Assembly: GCF_021726475.1 (NCBI RefSeq) | Contig: NZ_JAKJRU010000004.1 | Location: 186,001-250,000, forward strand | Direction of reading: 5' to 3' | DNA from: Pseudomonas oligotrophica | GTDB taxonomy: Bacteria > Pseudomonadota > Gammaproteobacteria > Pseudomonadales > Pseudomonadaceae | DNA length: 64,000 bases | In this document: piece by piece, positions 53,552-62,604 of the stretch | How positions within the stretch are numbered: the first letter of the stretch is position 1 | How the letters are laid out: each line of letters starts with the position of its first letter | Translations under genes and position numbers: made by a program | The notes under the pieces: generated by a model | Seen by the model: only the letters and a program-made list of their open reading frames with translations | The model's database searches: none | What the model was told of the DNA's origin: nothing

Positions 53552-54453
53552 GGTGCGCTGACCCGGGCAGGCTGCCCGGCGTCCGGCCAGGGCAGCACCG
53601 AGAGCGTGGCCGTGCGCCCGACCACCAGGCGGATGTCGGTCTGCTGGCCGTCGTCGAGCACCACGCGCACCGGGATGCGCTGGGCCAGGCGGACCCAGTT
53701 GAAGCTGGGGTCGATGTTGGGCAGCAGGGAGTTGCCGCGCACGCGGTCGCGATCCTCGATGCCGGCGGCGATGCTCTGCACGTGGCCACGCAGGTGCTGG
53801 GCCTCGCCCATGACGTGGATGTCCACCGGCTGGCCGATCTCGATGGCGTGCAGCTTGGTTTCCTCGAAGTAGCCCTCCACGCGCAGCGAGCCGGTGTCGA
53901 CGATCGACAGCACCGGCGTGCCGGTCTTGACGTAGTCGCCGACGCGCATGGTCTGGTCGCCGAGGTAGCCGTCCACCGGGCTCAGCACACGGGTGCGTGT
54001 GAGGTCCAGGCGCGCCACGCCGAGCGCGGCCTCGGCGGTGGCCAGCGCGGCCTCGGCGCGCTTGACCTGGGTGTCGCCGATCTCGACCGTCTCGGCGGCG
54101 ATCAGGTCCTTGAGCACGCGGTTGCGCCGCGCCTCGCGGCGGGCCTGTTCCAGCTGGGCGCGGCGCTCGAGCACGGCGGCCTCGGCCTCGGCCACGGCCA
54201 GCTCGAAGCGCGCGCGGTCGATGACGAACAGCAGCTGGCCGCGCTCGACCTTCTGGTTGTCGCGCACGTGCAGTTCGGTGACCAGCCCGGAAACGTCCGG
54301 CGCGACCTGGATGATGTCGGCATGGACATGGCCGTCGCGGGTCCAGGGCGACTCCATGTAGTAGTCCCAGAGGTGGACGCAGACGAGCGCCGCAGCGGCG
54401 ACCACCGCCAGGGTGAGCAGCACCGAGCCGGCGCCGGATAACCATTTGTTCAT
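53548..54453 (-). CDS. HlyD/AaeA-like periplasmic adaptor subunit
   Basis: A 301-residue membrane-fusion protein: one N-terminal transmembrane helix, the WTRDGHVHADIIQVAPDVSG block typical of EmrA/AaeA-like adaptors, a coiled-coil hairpin (AVAEAEAAVLERRAQLEQ) and a lipoyl-like half ending in LSPVDGYLGDQTMRVGDYV. It links the inner-membrane FUSC protein to the outer-membrane factor. It starts two bases before the DUF1656 stop end. Confidence 0.92.
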   Translation of the reverse strand: MNKWLSGAGSVLLTLAVVAAAALVCVHLWDYYMESPWTRDGHVHADIIQVAPDVSGLVTELHVRDNQKVERGQLLFVIDRARFELAVAEAEAAVLERRAQLEQARREARRNRVLKDLIAAETVEIGDTQVKRAEAALATAEAALGVARLDLTRTRVLSPVDGYLGDQTMRVGDYVKTGTPVLSIVDTGSLRVEGYFEETKLHAIEIGQPVDIHVMGEAQHLRGHVQSIAAGIEDRDRVRGNSLLPNIDPSFNWVRLAQRIPVRVVLDDGQQTDIRLVVGRTATLSVLPWPDAGQPARVSAP

Positions 54454-54454
54454 G

Positions 54455-54658
54455 TCAGGTCCGCGGTATCAGGTTGAACAGGCCGCCCAGCAGGATCAGA
54501 TAGAGGGCGAGGTTGAACAGCGGCGGGTGCCAGACCCACCGGTAGAAGCCCAGGCGCCGCAGGCCCCGGGTCAGCAGGCTGTTGAGCAGGTAGGTGGCCA
54601 GCATCGCCACCAGCAGCAGCGGCACGTAGACGCCATAGATGTCGAGATGACCGGTCAT
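54455..54658 (-). CDS. AaeX-like DUF1656 small membrane protein
   Basis: A 67-residue protein with two hydrophobic helices, VYVPLLLVAMLATYLLNSLL and PLFNLALYLILLGGLFNLI. Length, fold and position match E. coli AaeX, the DUF1656 partner of the AaeAB aromatic carboxylic acid exporter. Its function in the pump is unknown. It overlaps the FUSC gene end by four bases (ATGA). Confidence 0.85.
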   Translation of the reverse strand: MTGHLDIYGVYVPLLLVAMLATYLLNSLLTRGLRRLGFYRWVWHPPLFNLALYLILLGGLFNLIPRT

Positions 54659-56688
54659 GCCAGGCCTCCTGCGGCTTGCCGCGTGGTTTCGGCGCGCGGC
54701 GCAGCCGGCGCCTGCAGCGCCAGGCGCAGGCCGTGCACGGCGCGCGCGGCGTGGCGGGCGCTCTGCTCGGGGCGTGCGAGCAGGGCGTCCAGGGTGCGCG
54801 ACAGCTGCGCATCGAGCGCGGCGGGCAGCGCCAGTTGTCGCTGCGCCCGTGCACAAGCGGAAAAGTGCTCGCCCAGCGCGGCGAACAGCCCGCCCAGCAC
54901 GCCGGAAAGCGTCGCCGGGGCGCGCTGCAACTCGAGCAGGCGAAAGCAGATGCGCAATTCCTGGATCGCATCGCCGAAAGCCACGCCGCCGTCTTCCAGC
55001 TGGCCGATGCGCGGCAGCAGCTGGCCGACCCGGTCCACCACCCGCGGCACCACCCGGGCGAAATCGTCACGGCGCTCGCTCGCGCTCAGCGCAGCCAGGC
55101 TCGACCAGCCCTGGCGTGCCAGCCGCCGCGCCGCCCAGAGCGTGCCGAAGGGGCGCGTCAGGCGCACCCAGACCAGCGCGAAGACCACGCCCCCGGCGGT
55201 GGACAGCGCCATGTCGGCGAACAGCGGGAAGTCGGCGCGATAGCTGTCCTGGATGGTGATGGTACTGATCGTCTGCACCGCCAGCAGCACCACGGTGCCG
55301 GTGTACTGCGGGCGGCCGGTGAGGGTGCCGAGCAGCAGGAGCGGCACCGCCAGCAGGGTCGCCAGGCTGCCGAAATCCTGCACGTTGGGCATCAGCGCAA
55401 AGAGGTAGGTGGCTGCGGCGAGCGTGGAGATCAGCGTCGCCACCAGGAACGAGCGGATGAACGGCGCGGGGTTGTCCTGCCCGGCGAAGAAGCAGCTGGC
55501 CACGGCGGCGATGAACACCGCCGCGTAGCCGTGCTCCCAGCCGGAGAAGTACCAGAGCACGCAAAGCAGGAAGATGCCGGCGGCGACCGAGGCCGCGCTG
55601 AAGGCGAGCAGGCCGTGGTCATGGTGGCGCGGCCCGCCGACCAGCTGCCCGACCCGGTAGCGCAACGCCGGCGCCCGCTCGGGATGGCCTTCGGCGAAGC
55701 CCTGGCGCAGGGCGATGCAGTCCTGCCAGAGGTCGATCAGCCCGCGCAGCTGGCGCAGGGCGCTCTCGAGCGCCAGCGCCTGGCCGCGGTGCTGGTCGCC
55801 CAGCCAGGCTTCCAGTTGCCGGCTGCGCTCGCGCAGCTGGCGGGCGCTGATGCCGCTGGTCGAGCCCTCGAGCCAGCGCTCGACCTGCTGCAGGTGCTCG
55901 TCCAGTTCCGGCAGCGGCTGGTCCAGCTCGCGCTGCAACGCCTGCAGCGCATCGCCGAGCGAGACCAGTTGCGGAATGAGCATTGCCATGCGCGCGCGAA
56001 AGTCCCGGGCGTGGCGCTCCGGCAGGTGACTGCTGCTGTCGTAGCTCAGGTGCACGATCATTGCGTCCAGGCCCATCACGTCCACCAGCAAGCGGTTGAG
56101 CAACGCCTGGTCGGCGGCCCCGAGCTGGCGGCTGGCGAGCAGCCTGGCGGCCACCGCTCGGCCGTCGCCGAGCAGCCGGTCCATGCGCGCGCCGAGGGTC
56201 GGGGCGATGCGGCTGGGCAGCACCAGTGCGTTGACCAGGCTGGCGCAGACGATGCCGAGGAGAATTTCCTCGGAGCGCGCCAGGGCCACGTCGAACAGCG
56301 TCGAGGGATCGTTGACCTCGCTGAGGCTGATCAGCGGCACCGTGTAGGCGGCGAGCATGAAGATGTAGCTGCGCGGCGTGCGGTCGAGCAGCGACAGGTA
56401 GAGCAGGGCGCCGATCCAGGCCGACATCACCAGGCTCATCAGCAGCGGCTGCTGGGAGAAGGTCGGGATGATCGCCACCGACGCCACCGCGCCCAGCACG
56501 GTGCCCAGCGCACGATACAGCGCCTTGGAGCGCGTCGCGCCCGACAGCGGGTGCGAGACCACGTAGACCGAGGCCATCGCCCAGTAGGGGTTGTCCAGCG
56601 GGATCGCCAGCGCGACGTAGAGCGCGAGCAATGCCGCAAGCAGCGCCTTGGCCGAGAACAGCCATTCGCGCCAGGTCGGCAGATTCAT
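54655..56688 (-). CDS. FUSC/AaeB-like inner-membrane efflux protein
   Basis: A 677-residue aromatic acid exporter family protein. Two clusters of about five to six transmembrane helices (residues ~15-160 and ~355-500) are separated and followed by helical cytoplasmic regions, the YccS/AaeB layout. N-terminal patterns are DNPYWAMASVYVVSHPLSGATRSKALYR and the fusaric-acid-resistance-like region. It probably pumps hydroxybenzoate-like acids out. First gene of the four-gene operon. Start 56688 fits MNLPTWREWLFS; the ribosome site is weak. Confidence 0.9.
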   Translation of the reverse strand: MNLPTWREWLFSAKALLAALLALYVALAIPLDNPYWAMASVYVVSHPLSGATRSKALYRALGTVLGAVASVAIIPTFSQQPLLMSLVMSAWIGALLYLSLLDRTPRSYIFMLAAYTVPLISLSEVNDPSTLFDVALARSEEILLGIVCASLVNALVLPSRIAPTLGARMDRLLGDGRAVAARLLASRQLGAADQALLNRLLVDVMGLDAMIVHLSYDSSSHLPERHARDFRARMAMLIPQLVSLGDALQALQRELDQPLPELDEHLQQVERWLEGSTSGISARQLRERSRQLEAWLGDQHRGQALALESALRQLRGLIDLWQDCIALRQGFAEGHPERAPALRYRVGQLVGGPRHHDHGLLAFSAASVAAGIFLLCVLWYFSGWEHGYAAVFIAAVASCFFAGQDNPAPFIRSFLVATLISTLAAATYLFALMPNVQDFGSLATLLAVPLLLLGTLTGRPQYTGTVVLLAVQTISTITIQDSYRADFPLFADMALSTAGGVVFALVWVRLTRPFGTLWAARRLARQGWSSLAALSASERRDDFARVVPRVVDRVGQLLPRIGQLEDGGVAFGDAIQELRICFRLLELQRAPATLSGVLGGLFAALGEHFSACARAQRQLALPAALDAQLSRTLDALLARPEQSARHAARAVHGLRLALQAPAAPRAETTRQAAGGLA

Positions 56689-56838
56689 AGGAGTTGGTTT
56701 CGTCGAGAAGCAGCGCCAGAAGACCCGCCAGGCGCTGCGGATGCACACAAGTGGTTACATTTAACGGCAAACAGGCTGGACGATTCGTTCAACCAACCGG
56801 ACAATCCGTGCAAATCCGGCTCCGCTTCGACTATCGAG

Positions 56839-57726
56839 ATGAAGAAACGCATCCCCAACTACGCGCTCTACGGCGAGGCCGCGCTGCCCAGCTGGCAGGA
56901 CCTGCTGCACCTCGAGTGGATCAACCGCGGCCGCGCCAGTGACCTGCGCGAGATCTCGGCGCATCGCCACGACAACCTGCTGCAGCTGATCTACGTGCGC
57001 CGCGGCCAGGGCGAGGTGTCGCTGGAAAACAGCCGCCTGCGCTTTCGCGCGCCGTGCATCATCCTGCTGCCGCAACGTACCGTGCATGCCTTCAGCTACT
57101 CGGCCGACACCGACGGCCCGGTGATCACCGCCGCGCAGCGCCCGCTCGAATCCATCGCGCGCATCCTCTCACCGCGCATCCTCGCCTTGCTGACCCGTCC
57201 GCGGGTGTTCGACCTGCCCTGGCAGGCCGATGGCAGCGAGCCGATCTGGCCGCTGATCCAACTGTTGGAGAGCGAAGCCGGCGCCGGGGAGGGCGGCAAT
57301 CTCGCCGCCGGCCAGGCGCTATTGGTGGCCTTGCTGGCGAGGGTCGCCAGCCTCGCCGAGCCGGTCGCCACCCGCGGGCCGGCCAGCGGCCGTCGTGCCG
57401 CGCTGGTCGGCCAGTTCCGCGAGCTGGTGGATGCGCAGTTCCGCCGCCACTGGACCCTCGGGCGCTACTGCGAGGCGCTGGGGGTCACGGCCGCCACGCT
57501 CGGCCGCGCCTGTCGCGAAGAGGCCGGCGAAGCGCCGCTTTCGATCGTCAAGGAGCGCCTGGTGCGCGAGGCCCAGCGCCAGCTGGCCTACACCGACCTC
57601 GACGTGCAACAGATCGCCCGCGACTTGGGCTTCGCCGACGCCGCCTATTTCGCCCGCTTCTTCCGCCGCCAGTGTGGCGTGACACCGAGCGACTTCCGCG
57701 CCGCCTTCCTCGGCTCGGCTGGCTAG
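56839..57726 (+). CDS. AraC-family regulator (PobR/HpaA-like)
   Basis: A 295-residue AraC/XylS regulator. The N-terminal cupin-type sensor has HRHDNLLQLIYVRRGQGEV and LLPQRTVHAFSY; the C-terminal double helix-turn-helix has LGRYCEALGVTAATLGRACRE and IARDLGFADAAYFARFFRRQCGVTPSDFR. The N-terminus RIPNYALYGE resembles PobR-like regulators of 4-hydroxybenzoate metabolism. It is divergent from the FUSC efflux operon with 150 bases between starts, so it is the most likely local regulator of that pump. Confidence 0.88.
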   Translation: MKKRIPNYALYGEAALPSWQDLLHLEWINRGRASDLREISAHRHDNLLQLIYVRRGQGEVSLENSRLRFRAPCIILLPQRTVHAFSYSADTDGPVITAAQRPLESIARILSPRILALLTRPRVFDLPWQADGSEPIWPLIQLLESEAGAGEGGNLAAGQALLVALLARVASLAEPVATRGPASGRRAALVGQFRELVDAQFRRHWTLGRYCEALGVTAATLGRACREEAGEAPLSIVKERLVREAQRQLAYTDLDVQQIARDLGFADAAYFARFFRRQCGVTPSDFRAAFLGSAG

Positions 57727-57815
57727 CGCGACTGGCAAGATCCGTGGGGTGCTTGTCATTGCTGCCGAGCCAGCCGACGCGCAGACTTTGGCCATCGAAC
57801 CCTGGAGCTGCCCCC

Positions 57816-58805
57816 ATGAACCTGCCCCGCACCATCGCCTGCCTGGCCTTTGCGGATGTCATGAGCCTCGACGTGACCGGCCCGCTGCAGGTGTTCGCCT
57901 CGGCGAATGTCGAGCTGCAACGCCAGGGCAGGGCGCCGGCCTATCGGCAGTTGCTGCTGGCCGAGCGTTGCGAGCCGGTGACCACCTCGTGTGGCATCCG
58001 CCTGTGCATCGACGCCAGCTGGCGCGAGCTGGCGGTCGACCAGCTGGACACGCTGCTGGTACCCGGCGGGCAGGGCGTCGAGGCGCAGCGCCGCAACGGC
58101 GAACTGCTCGCCTGGCTGCGCCGGGCAGAAGGGTCGGTGCGGCGCCTCGGTTCGGTGTGCTCCGGTGCCTTGCTGCTGGCCGAGGCCGGCTTGCTGCACG
58201 GCCGCAAGGCAACTACGCACTGGGCCGACGTGCCGGCTTTGCGCGGCTTCGCCGGTATCGACGTGGAGGGCGATCGGCTGCACACCTTCGACCCGGACGA
58301 TCCCCAGGCCGCGCATCTGTTCACTTCAGCCGGGGTCACTGCCGGTATCGACCTGGCGCTGGCACTGGTCGAGGCCGACCTGGGTAGACCATTGGCCCTG
58401 GCCGTCGCCCAGCGCCTGGTGATGTTCTTGCGCCGGCCCGGCGGCCAGGCACAGTTCAGCCCGTTGCTGGCACCTTCGGCCAGTGGGGTGCAGCGCCTGG
58501 CCCGGCTGCTCGAATGGATACCGGCGCACCTGGCCGAGGACCTGTCGATCGAGGCGCTGGCGTTCCAGGCGCACATGACGCCGCGCACGCTATGCCGGCT
58601 GTTCAAGCAGGAAGTCGGCATGGGGCCGGGGCGCTACGTCGAACAGGTGCGCCTCGAGGCGGCGCGCAGCCTGCTGCTCGATGGCCGCGCCTCGGTGGCC
58701 ACGACCGCGCGCCTGACCGGCTTTGGCCACCCGGAGAATCTGCGCCGTACCTTCCAGAAGCACCTCTCGGTGAGCCCGAGCGAACTGGCCGAACGCTTCG
58801 GCTGA
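57816..58805 (+). CDS. GlxA-type AraC regulator with DJ-1/PfpI domain
   Basis: A 329-residue regulator. Residues ~1-190 form a DJ-1/PfpI-like domain, including the nucleophile-elbow segment GSVCSGALLLAEAGLL and KATTHWADVPAL; the C-terminal AraC domain carries EALAFQAHMTPRTLCRLFKQE and TGFGHPENLRRTFQKHLSVSPSE. GlxA-type proteins often respond to amino acid derivatives or control detoxification genes. GGAG lies before ATG 57816. It is followed after 80 bases by an MFS gene it may regulate. Confidence 0.9.
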   Translation: MNLPRTIACLAFADVMSLDVTGPLQVFASANVELQRQGRAPAYRQLLLAERCEPVTTSCGIRLCIDASWRELAVDQLDTLLVPGGQGVEAQRRNGELLAWLRRAEGSVRRLGSVCSGALLLAEAGLLHGRKATTHWADVPALRGFAGIDVEGDRLHTFDPDDPQAAHLFTSAGVTAGIDLALALVEADLGRPLALAVAQRLVMFLRRPGGQAQFSPLLAPSASGVQRLARLLEWIPAHLAEDLSIEALAFQAHMTPRTLCRLFKQEVGMGPGRYVEQVRLEAARSLLLDGRASVATTARLTGFGHPENLRRTFQKHLSVSPSELAERFG

Positions 58806-58885
58806 ATCTTCCCCGTAACTGCACGGCTGCCGGCCGCGTCTGGCGGGCAGGCCGTGCGCGTCAGTCGGCAAGTCGGAGGTTGTCC

Positions 58886-60070
58886 ATGCGAATCCCGCAG
58901 AGCGGTGCCCAGGTAATACGGCTGTTCCTCGCCCAGGCGATCTACTGGTCCTGCGCGATCATCGGCGTGATCCTCAATGCCGTGGCGGGCCTGCGACTTG
59001 CCGGCACGGCCGAGTTGGCGACGTTGCCGCTGGGGCTCCTGGCGCTCGGCTACCTGGCGAGCGTGCAGCCCCTGGCGCGGCTGATGCAGCGCCACGGCCG
59101 CCGCCGCGGCTTCATGCTCGGCGCACTGGCCGGTATCGCAGCCGGGCTGGCGGCAGCCCTGGCCGTGCAGCGCCACAGCTTTGTGCTGTTCAACCTGAGC
59201 ATGCTGGTGTTCGGCATCTATCAGGCCTCGGCGATGTTCTATCGATTCGCCGCGGTCGAGGCGGTGAGCAGGGCCTTCCAGGGCCGTGCGGCCGCCTGGG
59301 TGGTGGGCGGCGGGGTGCTCGCGGCACTCTGCGCGCCGCAGCTGGCAGCGCTCAGCCAGGGGGCGCTGCCAACGCCCTATGTCGCCAGCTACCTGCTGCT
59401 GGCGACGCTGGCCGCGCTCGGCCTGCTGGTGGTCGCCGGGCTGGCCGGTGCTTCGGGAGGCGCGGTGTCGCAAGGCGCAAGCGTCCGGACGAGCTATCGC
59501 GAACTGCTTGGCCGGGCACCGGTCCGGGTGGCAATCGTGACCACTGCGGTCGGTCATGGCCTGATGATCCTGGTGATGAACGCGACGCCGCTGGCGATGC
59601 ACGACTACGGCATGAGCCTCCAGGCCAGCGCCGACGTGATCCGCTGGCACGTGCTGGGGATGTTCCTGCCGGCATTCGTGGCCGGGCCGCTGATCGACCG
59701 CCTGGGCGACCGCGCGGTGGCCATCATCGGCGCGGTGGCCTTGGCGACCAGCGCCGCGGTGGCGCTGAACGGCGACGGCCACGGGGCGTTCCTGGTCAGC
59801 AGTTGCCTGCTCGGGATGGCCTGGAACCTGATGTTGGTCGCCGGCACGACCTTGCTCGGGAGTGGCCACGGCGCAAGCGAGCGAGCCAGCGCACAAGGCT
59901 TGATGGAGCTGGCGAACGGCGGCGCGGCGACGGCCATGTCGTTCGCCTCGGGGGCGCTGATCGCCAGTGTCGGCTGGAGCGCGGTCAACCTGGGCATGTT
60001 GCCGCTGGTCCTGCTGGTGCTGGTGATGCAGCTGCGCGGCGGGCTGGCCCGGCCGCGCGCGGTCGCCTGA
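58886..60070 (+). CDS. MFS transporter
   Basis: A 394-residue, twelve-helix major-facilitator protein. The inter-helix loop motif reads LARLMQRHGRRRGFMLGALAG, the usual GxxxDRxGRR area in a diverged form. Substrate is unknown. ATG 58886 follows a strong CGGAGGT. It is downstream of the GlxA-type regulator and converges, with 41 bases between stops, on a second MFS gene of the same subgroup. Confidence 0.88.
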   Translation: MRIPQSGAQVIRLFLAQAIYWSCAIIGVILNAVAGLRLAGTAELATLPLGLLALGYLASVQPLARLMQRHGRRRGFMLGALAGIAAGLAAALAVQRHSFVLFNLSMLVFGIYQASAMFYRFAAVEAVSRAFQGRAAAWVVGGGVLAALCAPQLAALSQGALPTPYVASYLLLATLAALGLLVVAGLAGASGGAVSQGASVRTSYRELLGRAPVRVAIVTTAVGHGLMILVMNATPLAMHDYGMSLQASADVIRWHVLGMFLPAFVAGPLIDRLGDRAVAIIGAVALATSAAVALNGDGHGAFLVSSCLLGMAWNLMLVAGTTLLGSGHGASERASAQGLMELANGGAATAMSFASGALIASVGWSAVNLGMLPLVLLVLVMQLRGGLARPRAVA

Positions 60071-60111
60071 GGCGCCGTGCCCAGGGCGGTCGGCCCTGGC
60101 CCTGCATCGTT

Positions 60112-61299
60112 TCAGTCGGCGGCCATCGCGCGAGCCGCCGGCCGGTGCACGAACCTCAGCCACAGCAGGCTGAGGATCGCCAGCGCCACCGGTGCGAGGA
60201 TCATGCTGCACACCAGCGTCCAGCCGAAGCGGTCGAGCAGGGCGCCGGAGGCGAACGAACCGATCACCATAGAGCCGAACACCACGAAGTCGTTCACCGA
60301 TTGCACACGCGGGGCCTGTTCGGTGCTGTGACAGGTCAGCACCAGCGCCGAGGCACCGAGAAAGCTCAGGTTCCAGCCCAAACCGAGCAGTACCAGCGCA
60401 ACCCAGAAGTGCGCCACGCCCGTGCCCTGCATGCCGACCAGCGCCGCTGCGGCGATCAGCAAGAGGCCGGCGACGATGATGCGGTTGCTGCCGAAGCGGG
60501 TGATCAGCCGGCCGGTGAAGAAGCTCGGCAGGTACATCGCCACCACGTGCATCTCGATGCCGTGGCTCGAGTGCGCCCGCGAATGGCCGTGCAGCTCCAT
60601 GGCCAGCGGCGCGGAGGTCATCATGAAATTCATCATCATGTAGCTGACCACGCCGCAGGCCATCGCCACGATGAAGGTCGGCTGCAGCAGCGCCGAACGG
60701 ATCGGCACCGCATGGGTGCCGGGCGTGCGTGTCGGGCGGGGGATGCGCATGCCGGCCAGCACCATGGCCGCCAGCACCGCGGTGGCAGCCGCCGCGATGT
60801 AGGTCAGCGCATAGGCGTGCTGCGGCCAGGCGTCCATGGTCGCGTTGACCAGCTGCGGGCCGAGCACGCCGGCGACCACGCCACCGAGCAGCACCGCCGA
60901 CAGTGCCCGCGGTTTCTCCGCCGGTGCGACGCATTCGGCGGCGGCGAAGCGGAAGGTCAGCACCACCGCCGCGTAGGCCCCGCCGAACAGCATGGCGACG
61001 CAGAACAGCGGGAAGGACTGGATGACCAGCGCCAGCGCCGCCAGCAGGCCCATGATCACGCCGCTCAGGTTGCCGAGCAGGAAGGCCGCGCGGCGACCGT
61101 AGCGATGGGTGAGGGCGCCGACCGGCAGGGTCGAGAGCGCCATGCCGATCACGAAGACGGAAATCGGCAGCGTCGCCAGCGAGGGCGCTGGCGCCAGCTG
61201 GTGGCCGATGATGGCGGCGGTGGCGTAGACCACCACCGAATTCGCGCCCGACAGCGCCTGGGCGGTCGCGAGGCGCGCGACCTGGGAATTGAGTGACAT
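60112..61299 (-). CDS. MFS transporter (paralogue of the convergent one)
   Basis: A 395-residue, twelve-helix MFS protein with GALTHRYGRRAAFLLGNLSG between helices 2 and 3. It shares SLATLP near the N-terminus and an RFAAAE block with the convergent gene, so the two are paralogues. A Met/His-rich stretch (MMMNFMMTS; ELHGHSRAHSSHG) in the middle loop is unusual. Substrate is unknown. Start 61299 is set by the first transmembrane helix. Confidence 0.87.
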   Translation of the reverse strand: MSLNSQVARLATAQALSGANSVVVYATAAIIGHQLAPAPSLATLPISVFVIGMALSTLPVGALTHRYGRRAAFLLGNLSGVIMGLLAALALVIQSFPLFCVAMLFGGAYAAVVLTFRFAAAECVAPAEKPRALSAVLLGGVVAGVLGPQLVNATMDAWPQHAYALTYIAAAATAVLAAMVLAGMRIPRPTRTPGTHAVPIRSALLQPTFIVAMACGVVSYMMMNFMMTSAPLAMELHGHSRAHSSHGIEMHVVAMYLPSFFTGRLITRFGSNRIIVAGLLLIAAAALVGMQGTGVAHFWVALVLLGLGWNLSFLGASALVLTCHSTEQAPRVQSVNDFVVFGSMVIGSFASGALLDRFGWTLVCSMILAPVALAILSLLWLRFVHRPAARAMAAD

Positions 61300-61429
61300 C
61301 TGGCTGCGGCTCCTGGGGCCTGTCCGGGGTGTCCAACCGGGCAAGTGTCGGTGTTGGTCCCGACGTTGCGCAAAAGAGATTTGTTCAACCGGGCACAAGT
61401 ATTTCTCGTCTGGCCCAAGGCCAGGGACA

Positions 61430-62089
61430 TCAGAGCCCCAGCGTCGCAGGCGCGTCCTTGAACCAGAAGCGCGCACCCCCGGGGCCGGCCTGCGCCTTCA
61501 GCGGCTCGCCGGCAGGCAGGCGCATCCAGCTCCATGGCCCGAGGCTGAAATCCGCGCCGGCCAGGTGGCCTTCGAGCAAGAGCAACTCGAGGCCGCGCGG
61601 GTTGGGCTGCTCGATCGTGGCCTGTGGCGCCAGGGCCTGGACGCCGACGCGCTCGTGCCGGTTCTCGAACAGCGCCTGGCTGCCCGAGGCGTCGAGCATG
61701 GTCACGCATTGTTCGCGGTCGCGCGGATGGAACTGGCGCAGCCGCACGAAGATCACGCAGCCCCCGGTCGAGCCCGGCGCATGCTGGCTGCCAGGCGGAT
61801 TGCGCAGATAGCTGCCGGCCGGGTAGCGACCATGCTCGTCTTCGAACACGCCCTCGAGCACGAGGATTTCCTCGCCGCCGCCGTGTTCGTGCGCGCTGAA
61901 ATGGCTGCCGGGCTGGTAGCGCACCAGCGAGGTCGCGCGCGCCTGTTCGCCACCAAGCCGGTAAAGCAGGCGCCGTTCGACGCCAGCCAGCGGGCTGGCA
62001 AGCCAGGGCAGCCGCGCACCGTGGGCGATGGCTCGTTCGTGCAGTGCTGCGTTGACATGTTCGGGTATCACGGTTGCGATCTGCCTCAT
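61430..62089 (-). CDS. ChrR-like cupin protein
   Basis: A 219-residue tandem-cupin protein. The first cupin shows GSHFSAHEHGGGEEILVLEG and HGRYPAGSYLRNPPGSQH, the ChrR cupin-like pattern with its metal-binding His and Glu residues. The zinc anti-sigma domain of true ChrR is absent and no sigma factor gene is adjacent, so it is more likely an enzyme or small-molecule sensor. No clear ribosome site precedes the ATG. It is the last chromosomal-type gene before the composition changes. Confidence 0.8.
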   Translation of the reverse strand: MRQIATVIPEHVNAALHERAIAHGARLPWLASPLAGVERRLLYRLGGEQARATSLVRYQPGSHFSAHEHGGGEEILVLEGVFEDEHGRYPAGSYLRNPPGSQHAPGSTGGCVIFVRLRQFHPRDREQCVTMLDASGSQALFENRHERVGVQALAPQATIEQPNPRGLELLLLEGHLAGADFSLGPWSWMRLPAGEPLKAQAGPGGARFWFKDAPATLGL

Positions 62090-62604
62090 GGACGGCGAAG
62101 TTCGCGTCCAGCGTAGAGCTGGAGGCGTTGCTGGCTGGCAACAGCCGGGCGCCTGGGCGTCAGGCGCCAGTGTAGGCCCGATGGTTGCCGATGGTCAGCC
62201 TGGGTCGTGCAGAACCAGTTTGGCCAGCGGCTTGCGTGCGTGATCAGGCAAAGAAGCGATGCGTACTGCAGCACACCTGAACAGCACAGAGCCCGAAGAT
62301 TGCCGATAACCTGCGGCCAGCCTGGAGGCGACTGACGCGGGCTGGCCTGGAGCTTGGCAAACTGGCGGCGCGGGCTTCGGGGGCCGCTAGCGACAACTCA
62401 GCCAGGGCGGAACCTGTGGTGACTCGGCCGGATCGCCGTACGTCATACTTCGCATAATCTATATTATGTTAAACCAGATGCTATGTTAGAAATGTTCATG
62501 AGCCTCGTAAGGCACTGATTCGACAAATTCGCTTCTGACGTCCACTCTCTCAACAGGCCATGTCCTTTGTGTTCATGGCGAGTCATTGCATGAGATGACT
62601 GCCA
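62090..62604. other. Gene-free junction between chromosome and mobile-element module
   Basis: No convincing gene is seen in these 515 bases. The left half keeps the high GC of the host; from about 62440 the sequence becomes clearly AT-richer. It contains the dif-like site and, presumably, the promoter of the recombinase gene. Confidence 0.6.
62447..62474 (+). other. dif-like XerC/XerD recombination site
   Basis: A 28-base site with the dif layout: XerC-type arm ACTTCGCATAA, six-base centre TCTATA, XerD-type arm TTATGTTAAAC. Compared with E. coli dif as I remember it, the XerD arm matches at 10 of 11 positions, the centre at 5 of 6 and the XerC arm at 8 of 11. It is either the chromosome's own dimer-resolution site or a hybrid attachment site left by an element inserted there. 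Confidence 0.8.

Noticed and set aside
54676..57726. 1016-codon open frame on the + strand
   Set aside because: Most is antisense to the FUSC gene; only its end coincides with the AraC gene, which starts at 56839.
59803..61296. 497-codon + strand frame across the MFS pair
   Set aside because: Antisense and out-of-frame to two clear transporters; His/Arg/Gln-rich shadow.
62090..62604. tRNA gene as the integration target
   Set aside because: No cloverleaf or T-loop sequence was seen; the dif-like site explains the junction better.
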